Assembly: GCF_003544915.1 (NCBI RefSeq)
Contig: NZ_CP032097.1
Location: forward strand, 806,001-870,000
Direction of reading: 5' to 3'
Source of the DNA: Arcobacter ellisii
GTDB taxonomy: Bacteria > Campylobacterota > Campylobacteria > Campylobacterales > Arcobacteraceae
DNA: 64,000 bases
The notes under the pieces are model-generated. The model was not told the origin of the DNA. It worked only from the letters and a program-made list of their open reading frames with translations, and searched no databases. Shown one piece after another: positions 9,807-18,713 of this stretch. Each line of letters opens with the position of its first letter. The first letter of the stretch is position 1. The translations under genes were made by a program, and so were the position numbers.

Positions 9807-10874
9807 TTAGCTTAATGCCCATTCATAAAAAGGAAGAACATTTATTTTGATTTTTGGGTCTTGAATTTTTTCATTATTTGAAATTGTTATGATATTTATC
9901 TCTTTAATATTTAGTTCAAGTGCATTTTTAATAATTTTTTTTATTAAATTATTGTTCAAAAAAGTATTAAAAAATGGTATGGAAACAACAGCTATATTTT
10001 TTGATTTTATATAAAAATCAATTTGTTCATAGTAATAAATATCTTCATATTTATTGATTAATTCTAAAAAAACCATGTTAGAAAATTCATTTTTAAATTT
10101 TTTTGTATAGGTTATTGCATTTAAAAAAGAGTAGTTATAACAGAAAATTTTTTTTGTTGATTTTTCTTGATTATATTTTGGTAAAAAATAGATAATTCTG
10201 CTATTTTCTAAAATTTTACATACTTCATAAAATTTATCTTTTGAGAGTTTTATTTTTGTTTTTAATGAGTTAAATAGTTGAAAAAGAGATTTTTTTTCAT
10301 CAATATTTTCAATCATGATTTTAAGTATTTCATATTGAGTTTCATCTTTACAAATTAGTCTAATTATCTCTTGTAAACGTTGAATTTTTTTATGTTCTTC
10401 TAAATTTATAATTTCTGGAAGATTTCCAAATTTTAAAAAACTATTAAAACTTTGAGTAATATTTTGATGTTTATTATCATGTAATAAATACTCTTCAAAA
10501 TCTAAAGCATTTAGGTTTATATGTTCAAAACCTTCTATAATTTCATTACTTGATGTAGAAATGATTATATTTTCACATGAAGGTATTGAAAATTGAAATT
10601 CAAAATTTTCTAAAATTAAAACAATAATTTCATTTTTTTTGATAAATTCTTCTAAATTTTTAGCAATTTCAATTAAATCATTTCTTAAATCAGAAAAATC
10701 AATATAAAGATATTCATTTGATTTGAAATTAGATAAGAAATCATAAATTAAATAGGTTTTTCCAGTTTTGGAAGCACCACTTATTATGGTTTTTGGATTT
10801 GTTATTTTTACTTTTCTTTCTATGAAATTAATTTTTGAGAAATTAATTTCATAACAAGTTTCTAGGCTTTTCAT
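9807..10874 (-). CDS. AAA-type ATP-binding protein of unknown role
   Basis: A 355-residue protein with a P-loop, SGASKTGKTYLIYDF, near residues 32-46. A Walker B-like stretch (IIVLILENFEFQF) lies about 60 residues later. The layout resembles the predicted ATPase group that carries a DUF4143-like C-terminal part: an ATPase domain, a winged-helix-like middle (FYEVCKILENSRIIYFLPK), then a nuclease-like tail. The catalytic residues of a nuclease are not evident. The start overlaps the pdxA stop by 4 bases, so it is co-transcribed with vitamin B6 and nucleotide genes. I do not recognise a specific function. Confidence 0.6.
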   Translation of the reverse strand: MKSLETCYEINFSKINFIERKVKITNPKTIISGASKTGKTYLIYDFLSNFKSNEYLYIDFSDLRNDLIEIAKNLEEFIKKNEIIVLILENFEFQFSIPSCENIIISTSSNEIIEGFEHINLNALDFEEYLLHDNKHQNITQSFNSFLKFGNLPEIINLEEHKKIQRLQEIIRLICKDETQYEILKIMIENIDEKKSLFQLFNSLKTKIKLSKDKFYEVCKILENSRIIYFLPKYNQEKSTKKIFCYNYSFLNAITYTKKFKNEFSNMVFLELINKYEDIYYYEQIDFYIKSKNIAVVSIPFFNTFLNNNLIKKIIKNALELNIKEINIITISNNEKIQDPKIKINVLPFYEWALS

Positions 10875-11809
10875 TTTTTCATAGAGATTAGATTTATAGC
10901 TTCTTTTATTGCATTTATATAACTTTGAGTATTTATATTTTCATTTTTATATGCGATATTAAAAGCAGTCCCATGGTCAACTGAAGTTCTTATTATTGGT
11001 AAATTTAGACTTACATTTATACTTTCTTCAAAATATAAAGCTTTTAATGGAGCTAAACCTTGGTCATGATACATTGCAACAAAGTATTTGAAATTTTTTC
11101 TTGAAAGAGGAGAAAATGCAGTATCAGGAACAAGTGGACCTTTGAAAATATTTTTTTCAAAATGTTTATTTGCTTTTTTTATAGCTTTGAAAATCTGAAC
11201 TTCTTCATCACCTAAAACGCCATTATCACTTGCGTGTGGATTTAAACCAAGAACACCAATATTTTCGCTTTTTACATTGTTATAAAAATCAATTAAAAAT
11301 TGAGTTAAATCCTCTTCATTTATTTTTTTTGCAACTTTTCTAAGGGGAATATGTTCAGTAAAAAGTGCAACAAACATTTCTGAACATCCTAACATCATAA
11401 TTGCATGTTTTCCAAAATAGTCTCTTAAAACTTCTGTATGCCCTTTATATTTTATATCTGCTTTATTCCAAGACTCTTTATTTATTGGAAGTGTACAAAT
11501 TGCATCTACCTCTTTTAAATTTGCAAGATTTATTGCATCCATAAAAGAGTTAAATGAATATTTACCTGATTTTTTAGAAACTGTTCCTGGTTTTAAATCA
11601 AATTCACCTTTTGTTTTAAATATCTCAAAATCTTCTGGAATTTCAATTTTAAGTTCATTTGCTGCTCTTTTTAGCATTTTGTTATTTATACAATATATTG
11701 GTTGGCAAATTTTTGAAATTTCTTCATGACATTTAAAGGCTATTTCAATTCCAATACCATTTAGGTCACCAATACTAATAGCAATTTTAGGTTTATTGTT
11801 TTCAATCAT
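10871..11809 (-). CDS. pdxA: 4-hydroxythreonine-4-phosphate dehydrogenase
   Basis: A 312-residue NAD-dependent enzyme of pyridoxal-5-phosphate synthesis. It works in the DXP-dependent pathway together with PdxJ, encoded next to it. Signatures are ISIGDLNGIGIEIAFKC at the N terminus, YKGHTEVLRDYFG, LNPHASDNGVLGDEE and MYHDQGLAPLKAL; the last two carry metal-binding histidines. RTSVDHGTAFNIAYKN near the end is also typical. It overlaps pdxJ by 8 bases upstream and the ATPase gene by 4 bases downstream, so translation is probably coupled. Confidence 0.96.
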   Translation of the reverse strand: MIENNKPKIAISIGDLNGIGIEIAFKCHEEISKICQPIYCINNKMLKRAANELKIEIPEDFEIFKTKGEFDLKPGTVSKKSGKYSFNSFMDAINLANLKEVDAICTLPINKESWNKADIKYKGHTEVLRDYFGKHAIMMLGCSEMFVALFTEHIPLRKVAKKINEEDLTQFLIDFYNNVKSENIGVLGLNPHASDNGVLGDEEVQIFKAIKKANKHFEKNIFKGPLVPDTAFSPLSRKNFKYFVAMYHDQGLAPLKALYFEESINVSLNLPIIRTSVDHGTAFNIAYKNENINTQSYINAIKEAINLISMKK

Positions 11810-12587
11810 TTTTAACTAATTCTTTCATATCAATTATTGCTTTATTAAGTCCAGTAAAAACAGAACGTGCAATTATACTTTGACCAATATTTAACTCTTC
11901 AATTTCAGGAATTTTTGAAATCATTGTTACATTTTGATAATTTAATCCATGACCTGCTGCAATTTTAAGTCCAAGTTTTTTTGCAAGTTTTGAAGAGTTT
12001 TCTATCTCTTTTACAGATTTTAAAAGTTTTGTTTTTAATTCTTGTTTACTTAATTCTAACTCTTTTATTGAATGATGAGTGTTTGATAAATTTGTGTTTA
12101 ACATCGCATAAATATTTGCAAATGTTCCTGTATGAAGTTCAATCCATTCAACTTCTAACTCTTTTGATAATTCAATAATTTCTTCATTTGGGTCAATAAA
12201 AAGTGAAACTTCAATCTCATTTGCATGAAGTTTGTCTATTACTTTTTGAAGTTTTTCAAAGTTTCCTTTAATATCAAGTCCACCTTCTGTTGTAACTTCA
12301 TTTCTATTTTCAGGTACAAGTGTTGCACGACTTGGTTTTAGTTTACAAACTATATCAATAATATCACTATTGATTGAACATTCTAAGTTTACTGGTAATG
12401 CTGATTGTTCTATGATTGCTTTTGCATCATTATCGTGGATGTGTCGTCTATCTTCTCTTAAGTGGATTGTAATTTGATCTGCACCACTTAGTTTACAAAT
12501 ACCAAGTGCATCAAGGGGATTTGGGTCATTAATTTTTCGAGCTTCTCTTAAAACTGCAATGTGGTCAATATTTACACCAAGTAACAA
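11802..12587 (-). CDS. pdxJ: pyridoxine 5'-phosphate synthase
   Basis: PdxJ condenses 3-amino-2-oxopropyl phosphate with deoxyxylulose 5-phosphate to make pyridoxine 5'-phosphate. The sequence LLGVNIDHIAVLREARK at the N terminus, GADQITIHLREDRRHI, and the C-terminal AAGHGLNYQN are diagnostic. The frame is open further upstream to a TTG at 12632. I choose the TTG at 12587 because AGGA lies 6 bases before it and the resulting 261-residue protein begins MLLGVNIDH, as family members do. The longer version would add 15 unrelated residues. Confidence 0.93.
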   Translation of the reverse strand: MLLGVNIDHIAVLREARKINDPNPLDALGICKLSGADQITIHLREDRRHIHDNDAKAIIEQSALPVNLECSINSDIIDIVCKLKPSRATLVPENRNEVTTEGGLDIKGNFEKLQKVIDKLHANEIEVSLFIDPNEEIIELSKELEVEWIELHTGTFANIYAMLNTNLSNTHHSIKELELSKQELKTKLLKSVKEIENSSKLAKKLGLKIAAGHGLNYQNVTMISKIPEIEELNIGQSIIARSVFTGLNKAIIDMKELVKND

Positions 12588-12647
12588 TTTGTATCCTTTA
12601 ATATTGGCTTTTATGTTTGAAATAATAGCCAATATTAAATTAATAAA

Positions 12648-14057
12648 TTAAGATAAGTCTTTTAAAGTAGAGATATTAGCAGCTAGTTTATTTTGAACTT
12701 CAAGATATTCAAGTTCAGGATTTGAATCAGCAACAACTCCAGCTCCTGCTTGGAATACAACTGTATCTTCTGTTAATAGAGTTGTTCTAATTGTAATTGC
12801 ACTATCCATATTTCCATCAAAACCAAAATATGCGATACTTCCAGAATAGAAATTTCTTTTTATTCCTTCAAATTGAGCAATTAATTCCATAGCTCTAATT
12901 TTAGGAGCTCCTGTCATTGTTCCAGCTGTAAATGTAGCCATAAATAAATCAAACATATCATATTTGTCATCAATTATTGCTTCAACATCTGAAACCATAT
13001 GCATAACATGTGAGTATCTTTCTACTCTCATTAAATCTGTAACTTTTACAGTTCCAGGACGTGCAACACGACCAACGTCATTTCTTCCTAAATCAACAAG
13101 CATTATATGTTCAGCTTTTTCTTTAGTATCATTTAACATTTCAGCTTCTAATTCTAAATCCCTATCTAGGTTTTTTCCTCTTTTTCTAGTTCCAGCAATT
13201 GGTCTTAACAGTAAATGTCCATCAACAAGTCTAATCATTACTTCAGGGCTACTTCCTGCAATTGTAAATCTTTCAAACTCTAATAAAAATAGATAAGGAC
13301 TTGGATTTTTACTTCTTAATGCTCTATAAAAACTCAAGTGATCCACAACAGCTTTTTGAATAAATCTATTAGACATTAAAATCTGAAACACATCTCCTGA
13401 TTTTATCATCTCTTTAGAACGAGCAACCATTTCAAAAAATTCTTCTTTTGTAAAATTGAATTTTCCTTCATTTAAAATAGTAGCTTTTTTTAATGGAGCA
13501 TAAGAGTATGTTGTATAAAGAATATCTTCAATAGTTTTTAGTTCATCTTTTTTTGATTCAACAGACGTAACCATAACAAGTTTAGAAGTTTTATGTGAAA
13601 ATCCTAAAATGATGTTTGGTCTAATTAGGTCTAAATCAGGCATATCTAATTGGTCAACTAAATTATTCATTGACTCTTTTAGTTTAGGTTCAAACTCTTT
13701 TCCAATATCATAACCTACATTTCCAATAAATCCATCAATTAGACCAATACCTAATTCAAGAGCTTTCTCTTTATATAATTGTTTGTCAAAATTTTTATAA
13801 TATTTTTTTAAAAAAAGCAGAGGATTTGAATCAACTATTGTTACTTCACCTTCTTCATTTTTGTAATAACAAGTATCTTTGTCATACCAAACTCTTTCTC
13901 TTGCCCCAACAATTATATAAGAGTAATTTCCATCACTTGAATTAATTGTACTTTCAAATAAAAAAGTGATTTCATGTTGATATAATGATTTCACTTTTTC
14001 ATAAATTGAAACAGGTGTAAATTGATCTAATAAAATTTCTTTGCTGTAAAAATTCAT
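12648..14057 (-). CDS. trpE: anthranilate synthase component I
   Basis: A 469-residue chorismate-using enzyme of tryptophan synthesis. The C-terminal chorismate-binding domain has PIAGTRKRGKN, MLVDLGRNDVGRVA, VERYSHVMHMVSDVEA and GTMTGAPKIRAMELI. The N-terminal domain has FESTINSSDGNYSYI, similar to the LLES/YS tryptophan-feedback region of TrpE rather than PabB. No trpG, trpD, trpC or trpA lies beside it. trpB is some 13 kb away on the other strand, so the tryptophan genes are dispersed here. No leader peptide or attenuator was seen in the 12 bases to the upstream gene. Confidence 0.93.
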   Translation of the reverse strand: MNFYSKEILLDQFTPVSIYEKVKSLYQHEITFLFESTINSSDGNYSYIIVGARERVWYDKDTCYYKNEEGEVTIVDSNPLLFLKKYYKNFDKQLYKEKALELGIGLIDGFIGNVGYDIGKEFEPKLKESMNNLVDQLDMPDLDLIRPNIILGFSHKTSKLVMVTSVESKKDELKTIEDILYTTYSYAPLKKATILNEGKFNFTKEEFFEMVARSKEMIKSGDVFQILMSNRFIQKAVVDHLSFYRALRSKNPSPYLFLLEFERFTIAGSSPEVMIRLVDGHLLLRPIAGTRKRGKNLDRDLELEAEMLNDTKEKAEHIMLVDLGRNDVGRVARPGTVKVTDLMRVERYSHVMHMVSDVEAIIDDKYDMFDLFMATFTAGTMTGAPKIRAMELIAQFEGIKRNFYSGSIAYFGFDGNMDSAITIRTTLLTEDTVVFQAGAGVVADSNPELEYLEVQNKLAANISTLKDLS

Positions 14058-14069
14058 AATACTCTCTTT

Positions 14070-15080
14070 TTAAAATTTAACAACAAATGCACTTGTAACA
14101 TTTAATTTTTCTTTTATATCTTCAACGCTTTCACTAGCAGCAGCTTTTGATGAATAAGGACCAATTAAAACTTTATTATAAGTTACACCTTTTATCTCTT
14201 GTTGATATATTTTATACTTAAATTTTGCATTTCTAATAGTATTTATATAACCATCAGTTGGTTTTTTCGTAAAAGCTCCAATTTGTACAAAATATCCTGA
14301 AGACATTGATGTTGATGAAGTTGTTGAAGAAGAACTTGGTGAATCCATTAAATCTCTAACAGATTTTTTTTGTTCAACATTTTGAGTCACTTCTTTTGTC
14401 TGAGGAGCTTTTTTCTCTGTTGTTTGTACAACTTTTTCTTTTTGTGTAGCTTTTTTCTCTTCAATTTTTTTGATTGTTTCATCTAATGTTTCATTAGAGA
14501 TATTAGCAGGTGCTTCCTCTTGAATAGTTTCTCTCTCTTCTTGAGTTGTATTATCATTTGTTTGTTGTAAATTTTGAAGTCTTTGATCTGCTTGAATTGC
14601 ATTTTCTGGAATCATAGGTTCATTTGTATCTTTTTTAACTCTCTCATTAATGATTTTTTGAAAGTTTTCTTCAATATTACTATTTTCAGATAATTTCTTT
14701 ATTTCAGAAGAGTTAGCATTATTAGATGTAAATTGATCTTCTTTTGCTGGATCATTAGTTAGAAGTCTTATAATTATAATAGTTAATAAAAATAATACAA
14801 CAAGAACAATACCTAAAATTAGGTATTTTTTCTTATTTTCTTCATTACTTCCAATTGAAGAGGTACCCAACATAATATTATCAAGTTCATGTTCATTTGG
14901 TTCAAATTGAGTATTTCTGTTTAAATTTATTGAATCATTATTCATATTCAAATTATTATTAAGATTTATATTACCTATTGATACTTCAACTTCTTCAAGT
15001 TCACTTAGTTTTCTTTCAAGTTCTTCTCTTTCTTGTTGAAGTTGAACTTTTTTTATGAACTCTTCACCTTTTATTTGCAT
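14070..15080 (-). CDS. SPOR-domain membrane protein
   Basis: A 336-residue single-pass protein. The first 80 or so residues are polar and presumably cytoplasmic, with a short coiled coil (QLQQEREELERKLSELEE). A membrane segment (YLILGIVLVVLFLLTIIIIR) lies near 86-107. A long low-complexity, acidic and glutamine-rich periplasmic linker follows. The last 75 residues form a SPOR domain (GYFVQIGAFTKKP to TSAFVVKF), which in known proteins binds denuded glycan strands at the division septum. It sits between glyA and trpE. A role in division or cell-wall work is inferred from the domain only. Confidence 0.85.
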   Translation of the reverse strand: MQIKGEEFIKKVQLQQEREELERKLSELEEVEVSIGNINLNNNLNMNNDSINLNRNTQFEPNEHELDNIMLGTSSIGSNEENKKKYLILGIVLVVLFLLTIIIIRLLTNDPAKEDQFTSNNANSSEIKKLSENSNIEENFQKIINERVKKDTNEPMIPENAIQADQRLQNLQQTNDNTTQEERETIQEEAPANISNETLDETIKKIEEKKATQKEKVVQTTEKKAPQTKEVTQNVEQKKSVRDLMDSPSSSSTTSSTSMSSGYFVQIGAFTKKPTDGYINTIRNAKFKYKIYQQEIKGVTYNKVLIGPYSSKAAASESVEDIKEKLNVTSAFVVKF

Positions 15081-15107
15081 AACTTATCCTTATTTTATCT
15101 CTAAACC

Positions 15108-16370
15108 CTAAAAAGTAGATTGATTGTAAATCACAAAGTTTGAAGCAAGTTCTTCTAACTCTTTGTTGATTTTAGCATGTAAATTTGTATCTTCAATGTT
15201 ATCTAATACATCACAAATTTTGTTTGCTATTATTTCAAACTCTTTTTCTTTCATACCTCTAGCTGTTAATGCTGGGCTTCCTATTCTAATTCCTGAAGTT
15301 ATAAATGGACTTCTTGTTTCACCTGGAACTGTGTTTTTATTTACTGTAATCCCTGCATTTCCTAAAGCTGCATCTGCATCTTTTCCTGAAAATGGTTTAT
15401 TTAAAAAACTTACTAATACTAAGTGATTATCTGTTCCACCTGAAACAATATCATATCCTCTTTTTGTAAGAACTTGGGCTAATACTTTTGCATTCGCTTT
15501 TACTTGTTTTGCATAATCTTTCCATGATGGATCTAAAATTTCTTTAAATGCTACTGCTTTTGCAGCAATTACATGAACAAGTGGTCCACCTTGTAATCCT
15601 GGGAAAATTGCACTATTAATTTTTTTAGCAATCTCTTCATCATTTGTCATAATCATACCACCTCTTGGACCTCTTAAAGTCTTATGAGTAGTAGTTGTTA
15701 CAACATCAGCATAAGGGAATGGACTTGGATGTTCACCAGCAGCAACAAGACCAGCAATATGTGCAATATCAGCAAATAAAATAGCACCAACTGCATCAGC
15801 TATTTCTCTGAATTTTTTAAAGTCAATTTCTCTAGCATAAGCACTTGCACCACAAACAATAATTTTTGGTTGACAAATTTTAGCTATTTCCATAACTTTA
15901 TCATAATTGATTCTTCCATCAAGTTCTACACCATAATAAAATGCAGAATAGTTTTTACCAGAAAAACTTGGTTTTGAACCATGAGTTAAATGTCCACCAT
16001 GAGATAAATCCATACCTAAGATTTTATCACCAGCACTTAATAATGCAGCATAAACAGCACCATTAGCTTGGCTCCCTGAATGAGGTTGAACATTAGCATA
16101 AGAACAACCAAAGATTTTACAAGCTCTGTCAATTGCTAATTGCTCAACAGCATCAGCAAACTCACAACCACCATAATATCTTTTGTAAGGATAACCTTCT
16201 GCATATTTGTTAGTAAAAACAGAACCCATAGCTTGCATAACAGCAGGAGAAGTAAAGTTCTCAGATGCAATCATTTCAAGATGATTAGTTTGTCTTTTTA
16301 ATTCATTTTCTATTATTGAAAATACTTCATTATCTGCTTGTTCTAAATTCGCGTTTGTTATATAACTCAT
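15108..16370 (-). CDS. glyA: serine hydroxymethyltransferase
   Basis: A 420-residue PLP enzyme that interconverts serine and glycine and charges tetrahydrofolate with a one-carbon unit. It has [46 protein letters not shown] and the PLP lysine in [14 protein letters not shown] (Lys230). Length is normal. It is followed 22 bases upstream by lysS; lysS-glyA is a conserved pair in Campylobacterota. It is part of the long minus-strand transcription unit. Confidence 0.97.
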   Translation of the reverse strand: MSYITNANLEQADNEVFSIIENELKRQTNHLEMIASENFTSPAVMQAMGSVFTNKYAEGYPYKRYYGGCEFADAVEQLAIDRACKIFGCSYANVQPHSGSQANGAVYAALLSAGDKILGMDLSHGGHLTHGSKPSFSGKNYSAFYYGVELDGRINYDKVMEIAKICQPKIIVCGASAYAREIDFKKFREIADAVGAILFADIAHIAGLVAAGEHPSPFPYADVVTTTTHKTLRGPRGGMIMTNDEEIAKKINSAIFPGLQGGPLVHVIAAKAVAFKEILDPSWKDYAKQVKANAKVLAQVLTKRGYDIVSGGTDNHLVLVSFLNKPFSGKDADAALGNAGITVNKNTVPGETRSPFITSGIRIGSPALTARGMKEKEFEIIANKICDVLDNIEDTNLHAKINKELEELASNFVIYNQSTF

Positions 16371-16392
16371 GTTTTTTCCTTAATTCTTTTTA

Positions 16393-17910
16393 TTAATTTT
16401 CTTGATCTTCATATAAATCAATTTCTTGTTTTATTGGTTTCATAGCTGGGAATAATAAAACATCTCTAATAGAGTGTTCATTTGTAAGCATCATTACTAA
16501 TCTATCAATACCAATACCTTGACCTGCTGTTGGTGCCATACCATAAGATAAAGCATTTACAAAATCTTCATCCATTTCGTGAGCTTCATCATCTCCTGCT
16601 TCTTTTGCAGCGATTTGAGATTCAAATCTTTGAAGTTGGTCTAGTGGGTCATTTAACTCACTAAAGGCATTAGCAATCTCTTTACCAGCAATAAATAATT
16701 CAAATCTATCTGTTAAATGTGGTTTTTCATCATTTCTTCTTGCAAGTGGTGAAATTTCAACTGGATATTCAGTGATAAATGTTGGATTAATTAATTTAGC
16801 TTCAACATATTCATCAAATAACTCACCTTGAAGTTGACCTAAATTCATATTTACATTAACATCTAAATTTTTTTCTTTCATAAATGTTATGATTTTTTCT
16901 TTATCTTCAACTATATCTTGTGGAACTCCACCAATTTCATATAAAGATTGAATTAATGGAATCTCAGTAAATTTACTAAAGTCAATTTTTAAATTACCAT
17001 AAGGTAAAACAGTTGGTAAATTTAAGTGTTCAAATAAATATTCAAAATACTCTTTAGTAATAACAATTAAATCTTTATAAGTTTTATATGCCCAATAAAA
17101 TTCAATAGATGTAAATTCAGGATTGTGAGTTGCATCCATTCCTTCGTTTCTAAAGTTTCTATTTATTTCAAATACTGCTTCAAATCCACCAACAATTAGT
17201 CTTTTTAAATAAAGTTCCGGTGCAATTCTTAAAAATCTATCAATTCCTAAAGCATTATGATGAGTTACAAATGGTTTTGCATTTGCTCCACCTGCAATTG
17301 GATGCATCATTGGAGTTTCAACTTCTAAGAAACCTTTGTTTTCAAAAAATCTTCTTGTTAAACTTATAACTTTACTTCTAATTTGAAAAGTTTTTCGCAC
17401 TTCTGAATTCATAATTAAGTCTAAATATCTTTGTCTATATCTTAATTCTTTATCTTGAATACCATGATATTTTTCAGGAAGTGGAGAGATAGCTTTTGTA
17501 AGTATTCTTAAATCATCTGCATGAAGTGAAAGTTCACCTTGACCTGTAACAAATGGATAACCAGAAACTTCAATAATATCACCAACTTCAATATTCTTTT
17601 TGAAAATATCGTTATAAAAACCTTCTGGTAAATTATCTCTTGCCACATATATTTGAAGCATTCCACTTTCATCTTCAATTTTTAAGAAAGCTGCTTTTCC
17701 CATAAGTCTGAAAAATTTAATTCTTCCAGCAACTGTATAAGTTCTGTTTTCATCTCTTTTTTCTTCACTATGTAAAATATCACTATTTACATTTAAAAAT
17801 TTTGCAATTGTACAATTTCTCAAACTTTCATTTGAGTAAGGATTAATTCCCACTTCTCTTAATTTTTCAGCTTTTTCAATTCTTTGTTGTATATATTTAT
17901 TTTCAAACAA
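16393..17910 (-). CDS. lysS: lysyl-tRNA synthetase (class II)
   Basis: A 505-residue class II synthetase. The N-terminal OB-fold anticodon-binding domain has [21 protein letters not shown]. Catalytic motifs follow: [33 protein letters not shown] (motif 2) and the C-terminal [12 protein letters not shown] (motif 3). The start is TTG at 17910, preceded by AAGGGA with about 7 bases spacing. The cvpA stop lies 12 bases upstream. Confidence is high. Confidence 0.97.
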   Translation of the reverse strand: MFENKYIQQRIEKAEKLREVGINPYSNESLRNCTIAKFLNVNSDILHSEEKRDENRTYTVAGRIKFFRLMGKAAFLKIEDESGMLQIYVARDNLPEGFYNDIFKKNIEVGDIIEVSGYPFVTGQGELSLHADDLRILTKAISPLPEKYHGIQDKELRYRQRYLDLIMNSEVRKTFQIRSKVISLTRRFFENKGFLEVETPMMHPIAGGANAKPFVTHHNALGIDRFLRIAPELYLKRLIVGGFEAVFEINRNFRNEGMDATHNPEFTSIEFYWAYKTYKDLIVITKEYFEYLFEHLNLPTVLPYGNLKIDFSKFTEIPLIQSLYEIGGVPQDIVEDKEKIITFMKEKNLDVNVNMNLGQLQGELFDEYVEAKLINPTFITEYPVEISPLARRNDEKPHLTDRFELFIAGKEIANAFSELNDPLDQLQRFESQIAAKEAGDDEAHEMDEDFVNALSYGMAPTAGQGIGIDRLVMMLTNEHSIRDVLLFPAMKPIKQEIDLYEDQEN

Positions 17911-17922
17911 TATTAAATCCCT

Positions 17923-18657
17923 TTATTTATTTTCTTCTGGTTTATTTGCAATATTTTTAAGTTTTTCTTTTACTGCATCAACTTGTTCAGAAGTTGTATT
18001 TGTAGTATCTTCAATTTTCTCTTCAACTTTTTGAACTACTTCTTCTTTTATAGCTTCTTGTACTCCATCTACAGTTGAATTAACTTCTTCTTTAAGATTA
18101 GAAGTTGCATCTTTTACAATTTGTGTATCTTTTACAGTTTTTACAGCTTTATCAAAACTATTTGTTAATGAATCTGTATCTAGTTTTATTATGTAAGAAC
18201 CAACGCTAATTAAGTGAGGCATTACAGCAGAAGTAGCAAATTTTTCATCCATAACTTTTTTAAATGAATTAACTTGATAAAGCGCATATGCAATAACAGA
18301 AAAAATTAAAAATATTTTTGAAGCACCAAAAACAAATCCAAATATTCTATCTATAACACCTAAACCACTTGCTGAAAATATTTTACTAACAACTAATCCT
18401 GCACTATAAACTACAAGCCAAACACCAACTAAAGCTACCACAAAACCGATTAATTTTATTGTTGCTTGATTTTCTAAAACTAATACAGGAGCTAATAATT
18501 CACCTGTTTCTGTTGAAATTCTTGAAGCTACAAAAATTGCACCAATGATTCCAATAATTCCAAAAACCTCTTTAATTAGACCTCTAAAAAGACCTTTTAG
18601 TCCTAAAATAAGAGTAATAGATATTATTATTAAATCAAAAATAGCAAAATCTTGCAT
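17923..18657 (-). CDS. CvpA family inner-membrane protein
   Basis: A 244-residue protein with four predicted membrane segments in the first 150 residues. The CvpA core is visible at the N terminus (FDLIIISITLILGLKGLFRGLIKE) and in VISRIFG-like segments (GVIDRIFGFVFGASKIF). The C-terminal 90 residues are charged and probably form a coiled coil (EVVQKVEEKIEDTTNT). Related proteins were first linked to colicin V production and more recently to envelope stress tolerance. It directly precedes lysS. Confidence 0.85.
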   Translation of the reverse strand: MQDFAIFDLIIISITLILGLKGLFRGLIKEVFGIIGIIGAIFVASRISTETGELLAPVLVLENQATIKLIGFVVALVGVWLVVYSAGLVVSKIFSASGLGVIDRIFGFVFGASKIFLIFSVIAYALYQVNSFKKVMDEKFATSAVMPHLISVGSYIIKLDTDSLTNSFDKAVKTVKDTQIVKDATSNLKEEVNSTVDGVQEAIKEEVVQKVEEKIEDTTNTTSEQVDAVKEKLKNIANKPEENK

Positions 18658-18713
18658 AAAAATCCTTTTCTTATTAATGCGGGTATTTTATCCAATCTTT
18701 ACAAAATAGAAGT

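Noticed and set aside
12588-12632. N-terminal extension of pdxJ to the TTG at 12632
   Set aside because: No ribosome binding site, and the extra residues do not resemble PdxJ. The start at 12587 has both.
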